Made by a program: the position numbers and the translations under genes. The notes beneath the pieces were generated by a model. It saw only the letters and a list, made by a program, of their open reading frames with translations, did not search any database and was not told where the DNA came from. 64,000 nt of DNA, taken from contig NZ_CP011253.3 in assembly GCF_000972785.3 (NCBI RefSeq), positions 4,526,001 through 4,590,000 of the forward strand, given 5' to 3'. Positions 1-7,770 of the stretch are shown piece by piece (the stretch's first letter is position 1; each line of letters starts with the position of its first letter). This stretch comes from Pandoraea oxalativorans (GTDB lineage Bacteria; Pseudomonadota; Gammaproteobacteria; Burkholderiales; Burkholderiaceae).

Positions 1-1
1 C

Positions 2-340
2 GGCGGTGACAAAGACCCCGAGGAAATCATCAAGTCGGTCAAGCACGGGCTGTACGCAGTGAACTTCGGCGGCGGTCAGGTCGACATCACCAACGGCAAG
101 TTCGTGTTCTCGATGTCCGAGGCGTACATGATCGAGGACGGCAAGATCACGTACCCGGTCAAGGGCGCGACGCTCATCGGCAACGGCCCGGAATCGCTCA
201 AGGACGTCACCATGATCGGCAACGACATGGCGCTGGACTCGGGCGTGGGCGTATGCGGCAAGGAAGGCCAGAGCGTGCCGGTGGGCGTGGGCCAGCCGAC
301 ACTGCGCATCGAAAACATGACGGTCGGCGGTACGGCCTGA
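2..340 (+). CDS. tldD: metalloprotease TldD, C-terminal part
   Basis: The open frame enters from the window edge and ends at 340. The 112 visible residues carry the C-terminal barrel of the TldD/PmbA family: [20 protein letters not shown], an [14 protein letters not shown] stretch, an [19 protein letters not shown] stretch and the glycine-rich end. TldD with TldE/PmbA forms a cytoplasmic heterodimeric protease that processes modified peptides and CcdA-type antitoxins in E. coli. The metal-binding HExxxH helix lies before the window. A hairpin follows the stop at 387. The next gene is driven from its own promoter, so tldD is not co-transcribed with aroG. Confidence 0.93.
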   Translation, partial: GGDKDPEEIIKSVKHGLYAVNFGGGQVDITNGKFVFSMSEAYMIEDGKITYPVKGATLIGNGPESLKDVTMIGNDMALDSGVGVCGKEGQSVPVGVGQPTLRIENMTVGGTA

Positions 341-386
341 TCGACACAGTTTGCGCACCGCAAAAAATGCGTAAAGCTTAGCAAAG

Positions 387-410
387 CGCCCGGGTCAAAC
401 CGGGTGTTTT
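387..410 (+). terminator. terminator after tldD
   Basis: CCCGG (389-393) pairs with CCGGG (400-404) around a 6-nt loop, extended by two weaker pairs and followed by TTTT. It sits 47 nt after the tldD stop. Confidence 0.6.
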
Positions 411-507
411 CGCATGTATTTCAAAAAACGTGATTTTTTGACGCAAAACAACGCGCAAAAATACGGTGATTCCGCGCGTTTTCCCACCGATTAGCGGCCC
501 CACGCGG

Positions 508-536
508 TTGCAGCGTCATTCGATTAGGCGTATAAA
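508..536 (+). promoter_or_regulatory. sigma-70 promoter of the aroG leader
   Basis: TTGCAG (508-513) and TATAAA (531-536) are separated by 17 nt. Transcription would start near 543, placing the leader peptide ORF and attenuator hairpins inside the transcript. Confidence 0.6.
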
Positions 537-589
537 GTTGTTTCTGTGCACGGCAAACCGCCTGCAAAGCAATGTCCAAGACATCCTTC

Positions 590-670
590 ATGACCGCCAA
601 TAAGTTTTACTTTTACTTTTTTGCGTATCTCACACCGCTGGCGGATGGAGAGGGACAGTTGCAGCAGTAA
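590..670 (+). CDS. Phe/Tyr-rich leader peptide of aroG
   Basis: A 26-codon ORF too short for normal gene calling: residues 5-14 read KFYFYFFAYL, then a neutral tail to TAA at 668-670. Seven of eight consecutive codons (605-628) are Phe or Tyr, and all four Phe codons are UUU, which is uncommon in this GC-rich sequence. It lies between a good promoter and a terminator hairpin, directly upstream of DAHP synthase, whose pathway makes Phe and Tyr. An in-frame ATG at 572 would add six residues. Neither start has a strong Shine-Dalgarno. The ORF is seen; its role as an attenuator peptide is inferred from the architecture of pheL/trpL-type leaders. Confidence 0.8.
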   Translation: MTANKFYFYFFAYLTPLADGEGQLQQ

Positions 671-720
671 GCACCGAACGAATCCTGAAAAACCGCCAGC
701 GAGTCTGGCGGTTTTTTTTT
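594..720 (+). promoter_or_regulatory. transcription attenuator upstream of aroG
   Basis: Four mutually complementary segments are present. Segment 1 is CCGCCA (594-599), segment 2 GCTGGCGG (637-644), segment 3 CCGCCAGC (693-700) and segment 4 CTGGCGG (705-711) followed by nine T. Pairing 3:4 gives a 7-bp terminator with a 5-nt loop. Pairing 2:3 is a perfect 8-bp antiterminator that removes it. Pairing 1:2 would sequester segment 2. A ribosome stalled at the Phe/Tyr codons would cover segment 1 and favour 2:3, so aroG would be read only when charged tRNA-Phe or tRNA-Tyr is scarce. Confidence 0.8.
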
Positions 721-772
721 GACCCGAATCCCGAGAAACGAACCGCAGTCAGAACTGCCCAGGAGAAAAACC

Positions 773-1846
773 ATGCCTCCCCACAACACCGATGATGTCC
801 GTATTCGCGAACTCAAGGAACTGACGCCCCCGGCGCACTTGATTCGCGAATACCCGTGCTCGGAAAAGAGCGCGGATCTCATCCATCGCTCGCGTGGCGC
901 CATTCACCGCGTGCTGCACGGCATGGAAGACCGTCTGGTCGTCATCATCGGCCCGTGCTCGATTCACGACCCGAAGGCTGCGCTGGAATACGCGGCGCGT
1001 CTGGTCGAGCAACGCGAACGTCTGAAGGGCGAGCTGGAAATCGTGATGCGCGTGTACTTCGAGAAGCCGCGCACGACGGTGGGCTGGAAGGGTCTGATCA
1101 ACGACCCCCACATGGACAACAGCTTCAAGATCAACGACGGCCTGCGTCTGGCGCGCGAACTGCTCGCCCAGATCAACGAGATGGGCTTGCCCGCCGGCAC
1201 GGAATACCTCGACATGATCAGCCCGCAGTACATCGCCGATCTCGTGTCGTGGGGCGCCATCGGCGCACGCACCACGGAATCGCAGGTGCACCGCGAACTT
1301 GCGTCGGGCCTGTCGTGCCCGGTCGGCTTCAAGAACGGCACCGACGGTAACGTGAAGATCGCCGTGGACGCCATCAAAGCCGCATCGCAGCCGCACCATT
1401 TCCTGTCGGTGACGAAGGGCGGTCACTCGGCCATCGTGTCGACCGCAGGCAATGAAGACTGCCACCTGATTCTGCGCGGCGGCAAAGCACCGAACTACGA
1501 CGCCGCCAGCGTGCAGACCGCCTGCGACGACATCGCCAGGCAGGGACTGGCCGCGCGCGTGATGATCGACGCATCGCACGCCAACAGCCAGAAGAAGCAT
1601 GAGAACCAGATCCCGGTGTGCGACGACATCGCCCGCCAGATCGCCGGTGGCGACGACCGCATCATCGGCGTAATGGTCGAATCGCACCTCGTGGCCGGCC
1701 GTCAGGACCATGTGCCGGGCAAGGAACTGACCTACGGTCAGAGCATTACCGACGCCTGCATCAACTGGGAAGACAGCCTGAAGGTGCTCGACACGCTGGC
1801 CGACGCCGTGCGCGCCCGCCGCGTGGCACGTGGCGCTGGCAACTGA
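773..1846 (+). CDS. aroG: DAHP synthase, class I (AroG type)
   Basis: A 357-residue 3-deoxy-7-phosphoheptulonate synthase, close to the 350 residues of E. coli AroG. It condenses phosphoenolpyruvate with erythrose 4-phosphate in the cytoplasm to start the shikimate pathway. Visible family signatures are VIIGPCSIHD, RVYFEKPRTTVGWKG, GARTTESQVHRELASG, FKNGTDG, and the metal-ligand region DASHANSQKKH. The ATG at 773 follows AGGAGAAAAACC. A TTG further upstream lies inside the terminator T-run and is not credible. It is a single-gene unit, preceded by the attenuator and followed by a strong terminator. Which amino acid inhibits the enzyme cannot be read from the sequence, though the leader suggests Phe and/or Tyr control. 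Confidence 0.95.
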   Translation: MPPHNTDDVRIRELKELTPPAHLIREYPCSEKSADLIHRSRGAIHRVLHGMEDRLVVIIGPCSIHDPKAALEYAARLVEQRERLKGELEIVMRVYFEKPRTTVGWKGLINDPHMDNSFKINDGLRLARELLAQINEMGLPAGTEYLDMISPQYIADLVSWGAIGARTTESQVHRELASGLSCPVGFKNGTDGNVKIAVDAIKAASQPHHFLSVTKGGHSAIVSTAGNEDCHLILRGGKAPNYDAASVQTACDDIARQGLAARVMIDASHANSQKKHENQIPVCDDIARQIAGGDDRIIGVMVESHLVAGRQDHVPGKELTYGQSITDACINWEDSLKVLDTLADAVRARRVARGAGN

Positions 1847-1872
1847 TCGATATCAGTTAGCGACGACGCAAG

Positions 1873-1909
1873 CAAAGGGCGGCCGATGAACCATCGGTCG
1901 CCCTTTTTG
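1873..1909 (+). terminator. aroG: terminator after aroG
   Basis: A long stem, AAAGGGCG-CCGATG paired with CATCGG-CGCCCTTT, with a 3-nt loop and a T-run. It could also serve the convergent adenosyltransferase gene. Confidence 0.8.
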
Positions 1910-1950
1910 CATCCTGCGATTGTCGTCAGCGGCGTGAGTGCCCGACGCGC

Positions 1951-2514
1951 TTACCCGGCTCCGCCAGACGTGCGCTCACGCTGCCAGAGCACGTCGCTCC
2001 CACCGCCTGCGCGGTTGAGCACACGGGCCAGCACGAACATCAGGTCGGACAAGCGATTGACGTATTGACGCGGGGCGGGCGCGACGGTCTCATCGGCCCC
2101 CAGCGCCACCATCGCCCGCTCGGCGCGGCGCGCCACCGTGCGCACCACGTGCGCGAGTGCTGCGGCGCGCGTGCCGCCCGGCAGAATGAATTCCTTCAGC
2201 GGCGGCAGCTCGGCGTTGTAGTGCGCCAGCCACTCGTCGAGCCTGGCCACCTGAGCGTCCGTCAGCAATGTGTGACGGGGCATGCTCAGTTCGCCGCCGA
2301 GATCGAACAGGTCGTGCTGAATATCGAGCAGCATGGCCCGCACGTCCTGCGGCAGGTCCTCGCACAGCAGCACGCCGATGTGCGAATTGGTCTCATCGAT
2401 CTCGCCAATGGCGACGATGCGCAGGCTGAACTTGTCGATGCGTGCGCCGTCGCCCAGGCCGGTCTTGCCACCGTCACCGGTACGCGTGACGATCTTGCTC
2501 AAACGATTCCCCAT
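1951..2514 (-). CDS. cob(I)alamin adenosyltransferase, PduO type
   Basis: A 187-residue protein that transfers the adenosyl group of ATP to cob(I)alamin, giving coenzyme B12. The N-terminal TRTGDGGKTGLGDG is the ATP-binding loop of PduO/MMAB enzymes. The middle holds FILPGGTRAAALAHVVRTVARRAER with the conserved Arg helix, and LNRLSDLMFVLAR-type residues occur near the end (NRLSDLMFVLARVLNRAGG). It is a lone gene convergent with aroG. I looked for a cobalamin riboswitch in the 200 nt upstream and saw none. The pduO/cobO naming is uncertain, so no symbol is given. Confidence 0.92.
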   Translation of the reverse strand: MGNRLSKIVTRTGDGGKTGLGDGARIDKFSLRIVAIGEIDETNSHIGVLLCEDLPQDVRAMLLDIQHDLFDLGGELSMPRHTLLTDAQVARLDEWLAHYNAELPPLKEFILPGGTRAAALAHVVRTVARRAERAMVALGADETVAPAPRQYVNRLSDLMFVLARVLNRAGGGSDVLWQRERTSGGAG

Positions 2515-2821
2515 CTTCTGGCACCTACCCCTTGCGGCACATCTTGCCCGCTGGCCCCTGTTCGGGCACCGGACGACCTGCCTTTTTGATTGAAATTGAC
2601 CGCACTGCCATCGCCTGCCTGTTTTTCAGGCAATTCCGATGGCGCTGATACACGGCAAGTCCGTATGATATGACGCAAAGTGTGGGGAAAAACGCCGTCC
2701 CAGCGTAAAATCCCCGCTCATGAGGTGTCAGGGCGTGCACCGCGCGCCCGAGACCCCGCCCGATATGGTGTCCGCCTGCGCCCACCGGCGATGGCGGCCC
2801 GGAGACCCGAAGGAGAAAGCC

Positions 2822-4243
2822 GTGAATCATCCCCATCTGCCGTTCGCCGCCAAGCGTCCGTTCCCCGACGCCTTGCTCACCGAGTTGCAAGCCCTGCTGG
2901 GCGAGCGCGTGAGCACCAAGGAAGCGCTACGCGAACATCACGGCCGGGACGAGTCTCCGTTCGACCCGATGTTGCCCGACGCGGTCGCCTTCGCGCACAG
3001 CACGGAAGAGGTCTCGCAGATCGTCAAACTCTGTGCGAAATACAACGTCCCGATCATCCCCTACGGCGCGGGTTCGTCGCTCGAAGGTCATCTGCTCGCG
3101 GTCGAAGGCGGTTTGTCGCTCGATCTGTCGGAGATGAACCAGATCGTTTCGATCAACGCCGAGGACCTGACGGTCACCACTCAGCCCGGCATTTCGCGCA
3201 AGGCGCTGAACGAAGCGCTGCGCGACACGGGCCTCTTCTTCCCGATCGATCCGGGCGCGGACGCCAGCATTGGCGGCATGTGCGCCACGCGTGCCTCGGG
3301 CACCAATGCCGTGCGTTACGGCACGATGCGCGAGAACGTGCTGGCCCTGACCGTGGTGCTCGCCGACGGCCGCGTCATCCACACCGGCACGCGCGCACGC
3401 AAGTCGTCGGCCGGCTACGACCTCACGCGCCTGTTCGTGGGCAGCGAAGGCACGCTGGGCATCATCACCGAAGCGACGGTGCGACTCTATCCGCAGCCCG
3501 AAGCGGTCTCCGCGGCGATCTGCTCGTTCCCAAGCATGACGGACGCCGTGAACTGCACCATCCAAACGATCCAGTTGGGCGTGCCGGTTGCTCGCGTCGA
3601 ATTCGTCGACGCGCTGGCCGTGCGGGCCATCAACAAGCACTCCAAGCTGGATCTGCCGGAAACGCAGACGTTGTTCTTCGAATTCCACGGCAGCGAAGCG
3701 GGCGTGCAGGAACAGGCGCAGACGGTCGAGGAACTGGCCAAGGACAATGGCGGCACCGGTTTCGAGTGGGCCACCCGCACCGAAGACCGCAACCGTTTGT
3801 GGAGTGCGCGCCACAGCGCCTACTTCGCGATGCTCCAGCTTCAGCCGGGCAGCCGCGCGGTGACGACGGACGTGTGCGTGCCGATCTCGCGTCTGGCCGA
3901 GTGTGTCGGCGAGACGGAAGAGGACCTGAAAGGCTCCTATCTGACGTGCCCGATCGTGGGCCACGTGGGCGATGGCAATTTCCACGTCGCGATTCTCATC
4001 GATCCGGACAAACCGACCGACATCGAAGAAGCCGAGCGCCTGAATCAGCGCATTGTCGAGCGTGCCATTCGCATGGGCGGCACCTGCACCGGCGAACATG
4101 GCGTCGGCCTGCACAAGATGGGCTTCCTCGCAACAGAACATGGCGAAGACGCCATCGACGTCATGCGCGCGATCAAGACATCGCTCGATCCGCACAATCT
4201 GCTCAATCCGGGCAAGATTTTCCGGTTGCGTGCTGCGGGCTGA
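2822..4243 (+). CDS. FAD-linked oxidase, D-lactate dehydrogenase-like
   Basis: A 473-residue flavoprotein of the FAD-binding PCMH / FAD-oxidase C family. The FAD-binding loop IIPYGAGSSLEGHLL is near residue 80, the GGMCATRASGTNAVRYG segment contacts the pyrophosphate, and the substrate-domain end reads GHVGDGNFH and GEHGVGLHK. It probably oxidises D-lactate or a related 2-hydroxyacid and passes electrons to the respiratory chain. The GTG at 2822 follows AAGGAGAAAGCC, while the upstream in-frame ATG at 2720 has no ribosome site. It is first of four closely packed genes, ending 7 nt before glcD. The exact substrate is not readable from sequence. Confidence 0.88.
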   Translation: MNHPHLPFAAKRPFPDALLTELQALLGERVSTKEALREHHGRDESPFDPMLPDAVAFAHSTEEVSQIVKLCAKYNVPIIPYGAGSSLEGHLLAVEGGLSLDLSEMNQIVSINAEDLTVTTQPGISRKALNEALRDTGLFFPIDPGADASIGGMCATRASGTNAVRYGTMRENVLALTVVLADGRVIHTGTRARKSSAGYDLTRLFVGSEGTLGIITEATVRLYPQPEAVSAAICSFPSMTDAVNCTIQTIQLGVPVARVEFVDALAVRAINKHSKLDLPETQTLFFEFHGSEAGVQEQAQTVEELAKDNGGTGFEWATRTEDRNRLWSARHSAYFAMLQLQPGSRAVTTDVCVPISRLAECVGETEEDLKGSYLTCPIVGHVGDGNFHVAILIDPDKPTDIEEAERLNQRIVERAIRMGGTCTGEHGVGLHKMGFLATEHGEDAIDVMRAIKTSLDPHNLLNPGKIFRLRAAG

Positions 4244-4250
4244 GCGCCGC

Positions 4251-5795
4251 ATGAACGCGCCCGTGACCCGGCAAGGCCAGCCCAACCCGTCCGGTGAAAC
4301 GCCGACGGGCATCGCACCCATCGATGCCGAAGCGCTGGCGGCACGCCAGGGCCAGTTGCTCGACGCGCTCGCCAGAATCCTGCCGCCGCATTGCATCCTC
4401 CATCGCCGCGAGGACACCACGCCTTACGAGTGCGACGGCCTCGCCGCATATCGCCGCGTGCCGCTCGCGGTCGTGTTGCCAGAGTCCGAATCGCAGGTGC
4501 AGCGCATTTTGCAGGCGTGCCACCAGCTCGGCGTTCCGGTGGTGCCGCGCGGTGCGGGCACGAGTCTGTCCGGCGGTGCGATGCCGATCTCGGACGGTCT
4601 GGTGCTCTCGCTCGCGAAGTTCAAGAAAATCGTCGAGGTCGACCCCTATGCCCGCACGGCGACGGTGCAGCCGGGTGTTCGCAATCTCGCGATCTCGGAA
4701 GCCGCTGCGCCCTACGGGCTGTATTACGCGCCCGATCCGTCGTCGCAGATCGCCTGCACCATCGGCGGCAATATTGCGGAGAACTCCGGCGGCGTGCATT
4801 GCCTGAAGTACGGCCTGACCGTGCATAACGTGCTGCGAGTGCGTGCCATCACCATGTCGGGAGAAGCCATCGAATTCGGCTCGCTCGGCCCCGACGCGCC
4901 CGGACTCGATCTGCTGTCGGTCTTCATCGGCAGCGAGGGCATGTTCGGCGTCGTGACCGAAATCACCGTCAAGTTGATACCGAAAGCGCAGACGGCGCAG
5001 GTCATCATGGCGAGCTTCGACGACGTGGAGACCGGCGGCAACGCGGTCGCCGCGATCATCGCCGCAGGCATCATCCCTGCCGGGCTGGAGATGATGGACA
5101 AGCCCGCCACACAGGCCGTCGAGGAGTTCGTCCACGCGGGGTACGACCTGGATGCCGCCGCCATTCTGCTTTGCGAATCGGACGGCACGCCGGAAGAAGT
5201 CACCGAAGAGATCCTGCGCATCTCACACGTGCTGCGCACCTCGGGCGCGACGCGGTTGCAGATTTCGCGTAGCGAAGAAGAGCGCCTGCGCTTCTGGTCG
5301 GGGCGCAAGAACGCCTTTCCCGCCGCCGGGCGCATCTCGCCGGATTATTACTGCATGGACGGCACGATTCCACGCCGTGCGATTGGGACATTACTCAAAC
5401 GCATCGAAGGTTTGGAACAACAATATGGGTTGCGCTGTATTAACGTCTTTCACGCCGGAGACGGCAATATGCATCCGCTCATTCTTTTCAACGGCAACGA
5501 TCTGGACGAATGGCATCGCGCCGAGGCGTTCGGTTGCGACATTCTCGAGGCCTGCGTCGAACTCGGCGGCACGATCACGGGCGAACACGGCGTGGGCATC
5601 GAGAAGATCAACTCGATGTGCGTGCAGTTCTCGGCGCAGGAACGCGATGCGTTCTTCGGCGTGAAGCGCGCGTTCGATCCGGTCGGACTGCTCAATCCGG
5701 ACAAAGGCATTCCCACGCGCGCGCGCTGTGCCGAATACGGCAAGCAGCACGTGCGCGGGGGACTGTTGCCGCACCCCGATCTGCCGAGGTTCTGA
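4251..5795 (+). CDS. glcD: glycolate oxidase subunit GlcD
   Basis: A 514-residue FAD-binding subunit of the GlcDEF glycolate dehydrogenase, which converts glycolate to glyoxylate at the membrane. Signatures are VPRGAGTSLSGGAMP (FAD loop near residue 100), IGGNIAENSGGVHCLKYGLT, and the C-terminal FHAGDGNMHPL and GEHGVGIEK. It starts at ATG 4251, 7 nt after the previous stop, and ends one nucleotide before the next start, so translation is probably coupled. Its partner glcE follows after an intervening channel gene. The iron-sulfur subunit gene glcF is not in the window. Confidence 0.93.
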   Translation: MNAPVTRQGQPNPSGETPTGIAPIDAEALAARQGQLLDALARILPPHCILHRREDTTPYECDGLAAYRRVPLAVVLPESESQVQRILQACHQLGVPVVPRGAGTSLSGGAMPISDGLVLSLAKFKKIVEVDPYARTATVQPGVRNLAISEAAAPYGLYYAPDPSSQIACTIGGNIAENSGGVHCLKYGLTVHNVLRVRAITMSGEAIEFGSLGPDAPGLDLLSVFIGSEGMFGVVTEITVKLIPKAQTAQVIMASFDDVETGGNAVAAIIAAGIIPAGLEMMDKPATQAVEEFVHAGYDLDAAAILLCESDGTPEEVTEEILRISHVLRTSGATRLQISRSEEERLRFWSGRKNAFPAAGRISPDYYCMDGTIPRRAIGTLLKRIEGLEQQYGLRCINVFHAGDGNMHPLILFNGNDLDEWHRAEAFGCDILEACVELGGTITGEHGVGIEKINSMCVQFSAQERDAFFGVKRAFDPVGLLNPDKGIPTRARCAEYGKQHVRGGLLPHPDLPRF

Positions 5796-5796
5796 C

Positions 5797-6666
5797 ATGC
5801 GTGCGCTGTCGGAGTGGCTGCCGCACGATTGGCGGCAGCGTCTTTACATCATCATTTTCGAAGCCGACACGCGCGAAGGTCGGCTGTTCGACATCGCCCT
5901 GCTGATCGCCATCGTGCTGTCGGTGTTCACGGTGGTGGTGTCGAGCGTACCGGCGGTGCAGTCCACGATGCCGCTGCCGATGGCCATTCTCGAATGGTTC
6001 TTCACGCTGCTCTTCACGGCCGAGTACATTGCGCGACTGATCAGCGCGCATCGACCGATGCGCTACGCGCTGTCGTTCTACGGTCTCATCGATCTGCTCG
6101 CTATCCTGCCGACCTATCTGGCGATTCTCGTACCGGAGTTGCATGGGCTGATCGACGTGCGTCTGCTGCGACTGATGCGCGCCTTCCGGATTCTGAAGCT
6201 CACGGCCTACGTGAACGAGGCGGGTGTGCTGAGCATTGCGCTGTACAACGCGCGTCGCAAGATCCTCGTGTTTCTTGGGTTCATCTCGATCATCGTGGTG
6301 ATCTTCGGCACGCTCATGCACATCATCGAAGGCCCCGAACACGGCTTTACCAGCATTCCGGTCGGCATCTACTGGGCCATTGTGACGCTGACGACGACCG
6401 GCTACGGCGACGTCGTGCCCGTCACCGGGCTGGGCAAGGCGATCACCGGGTTCGTGATGCTGCTGGGCTATAGCGTGATTGCAATTCCCACGGGCATCAT
6501 GGGCGCGGAGATTCACTCGGCCATGCGTCGCACGACCGTGACCACGCGCACCTGCCCCCAGTGTCAGACCGAAGGACACGACCCCGACGCACGCTTCTGC
6601 AAGCATTGCGGCAGCGAACTCGGGCCTTACCAGACCGACTCCACACCGCCGCCCGAACCGAGCTGA
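5797..6666 (+). CDS. voltage-gated potassium channel with C-terminal zinc ribbon
   Basis: A 289-residue six-helix inner-membrane ion channel. The selectivity filter TTTGYGD is at residues 199-205, the pore helix precedes it, and the S4-like segment (RLLRLMRAFRILKL, about 122-135) carries regularly spaced Arg. After S6 (about 215-238) the tail has CPQC and CKHC pairs (Cys 253, 256, 268, 271), a small zinc ribbon. It sits between glcD and glcE, one nucleotide after glcD, and its stop overlaps the glcE start (TGATG). Placement inside a hydroxyacid-oxidation operon is unexplained. The channel family assignment is secure; the function of the zinc ribbon is unknown. Confidence 0.92.
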   Translation: MRALSEWLPHDWRQRLYIIIFEADTREGRLFDIALLIAIVLSVFTVVVSSVPAVQSTMPLPMAILEWFFTLLFTAEYIARLISAHRPMRYALSFYGLIDLLAILPTYLAILVPELHGLIDVRLLRLMRAFRILKLTAYVNEAGVLSIALYNARRKILVFLGFISIIVVIFGTLMHIIEGPEHGFTSIPVGIYWAIVTLTTTGYGDVVPVTGLGKAITGFVMLLGYSVIAIPTGIMGAEIHSAMRRTTVTTRTCPQCQTEGHDPDARFCKHCGSELGPYQTDSTPPPEPS

Positions 6667-7748
6667 TGACCGACACGACCGACACCATCGAGCAATTCCG
6701 CGCCGTCATCGAACAAGCCACCGCGCGCCGCGCGCCGCTCCAGCTTCGCGGCGGCGGCACCAAAGCCTGGTACGGCCAGCAGCGTGTGGGGGAAGTCCTC
6801 GATACGCGTGCTTACAGCGGCATCGTTGCGTACGACCCGGCCGAGCTGGTCATCACCGCGCGTTGCGGTACTTCGCTGGCCGAGATTGAAGCCGCGCTTG
6901 CCGAGCGCAACCAGTTGTTACCGTTCGAGCCGCCCTACTTCGGCCCGGGCGCGACCGTTGGCGGGGCCGTCGCCGCCGGACTTGCAGGTCCGCGTCGCAG
7001 CGCGGTCGGATCGGTGCGCGATTTCGTGCTCGGCGCGAAGCTGATGGACGGCCGTGGACATGTGCTGAATTTCGGCGGACAGGTCATGAAGAACGTCGCC
7101 GGTTACGACGTCTCACGCATGCTCGCCGGCTCGCTCGGCACGCTGGGCCTGATTCTGGAAGTGTCGCTGAAGGTACTGCCGCAGCCGTTCGCGGAACTCA
7201 CGCTGCAATTCGAGATGAACGCCATCGACGCGGTGCGCAAGCTCAACGAATGGGGCGGCCAGCCGCTGCCGATTACGGGCAGCGCGTGGCGCAGCGACCT
7301 GCTGGTGATTCGACTGGCGGGGGCGTCGGCGGCCATCAAGGCGGCGCGCGTAAAGATGGGCGGAGAACTGGTCGACGCCATTCACGCAGCCAAGTTCTGG
7401 CACGCCATTCGCGAGCAGACCGACAACTTCTTTGCCGATGCGGGGCCGGGACAGGCGTTGTGGCGTCTCGCGGTGCCGTCGACAGCGGAACCGCACCGTC
7501 TGCCGGGCAAGCAGCTCATCGAATGGGGCGGCGCGCAGCGCTGGTGGATTACAGACGCCGACGCGCAGATCGTGCGCTCGGCCGCGCGTCAGGATGGCGG
7601 ACACGCCACGCTGTTCCGCTACGGCGAGCCGGGGGTGAGTGTCTTCACGCCGCTGCCTGCACCGGTCATGCGCATCCATCGGAATCTGAAAGCCGTGTTC
7701 GATCCCGCTGGCATCTTCAATCCGGGACGGATGTACCCCGAGTTCTGA
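6666..7748 (+). CDS. glcE: glycolate oxidase subunit GlcE
   Basis: A 360-residue FAD-binding subunit of glycolate dehydrogenase, the family's usual length. It shows LQLRGGGTKAWYG near residue 20, FGPGATVGGAVAAGLAGPRR (about 95), FGGQVMKNVAGYDVSRMLAGS (about 138) and a C-terminal FDPAGIFNPGRMYPEF. It starts on the ATG that overlaps the channel stop. In most relatives glcF follows directly, but here the next gene is a convergent regulator, so the complex would need a GlcF made elsewhere or another electron acceptor. Confidence 0.93.
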   Translation: MTDTTDTIEQFRAVIEQATARRAPLQLRGGGTKAWYGQQRVGEVLDTRAYSGIVAYDPAELVITARCGTSLAEIEAALAERNQLLPFEPPYFGPGATVGGAVAAGLAGPRRSAVGSVRDFVLGAKLMDGRGHVLNFGGQVMKNVAGYDVSRMLAGSLGTLGLILEVSLKVLPQPFAELTLQFEMNAIDAVRKLNEWGGQPLPITGSAWRSDLLVIRLAGASAAIKAARVKMGGELVDAIHAAKFWHAIREQTDNFFADAGPGQALWRLAVPSTAEPHRLPGKQLIEWGGAQRWWITDADAQIVRSAARQDGGHATLFRYGEPGVSVFTPLPAPVMRIHRNLKAVFDPAGIFNPGRMYPEF

Positions 7749-7770
7749 CAGGCGCGGTCGTTCGGTCGCG

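Noticed and set aside
719..772. Longer aroG start at TTG 719
   Set aside because: The codon lies inside the T-run of the attenuator terminator and has no ribosome site. ATG 773 has AGGAG and matches the family length.
749..1711. Long minus-strand ORF opposite aroG (and similar ones opposite the dld/glcD genes, ubiA, the ftr genes and the amino acid importer)
   Set aside because: High GC makes antisense frames open. They show no family motifs, and the plus- or minus-strand real genes explain the sequence.
2515..2719. Cobalamin riboswitch upstream of the adenosyltransferase
   Set aside because: I looked for the B12 box and the typical helices and found only a short CAGGCA hairpin.
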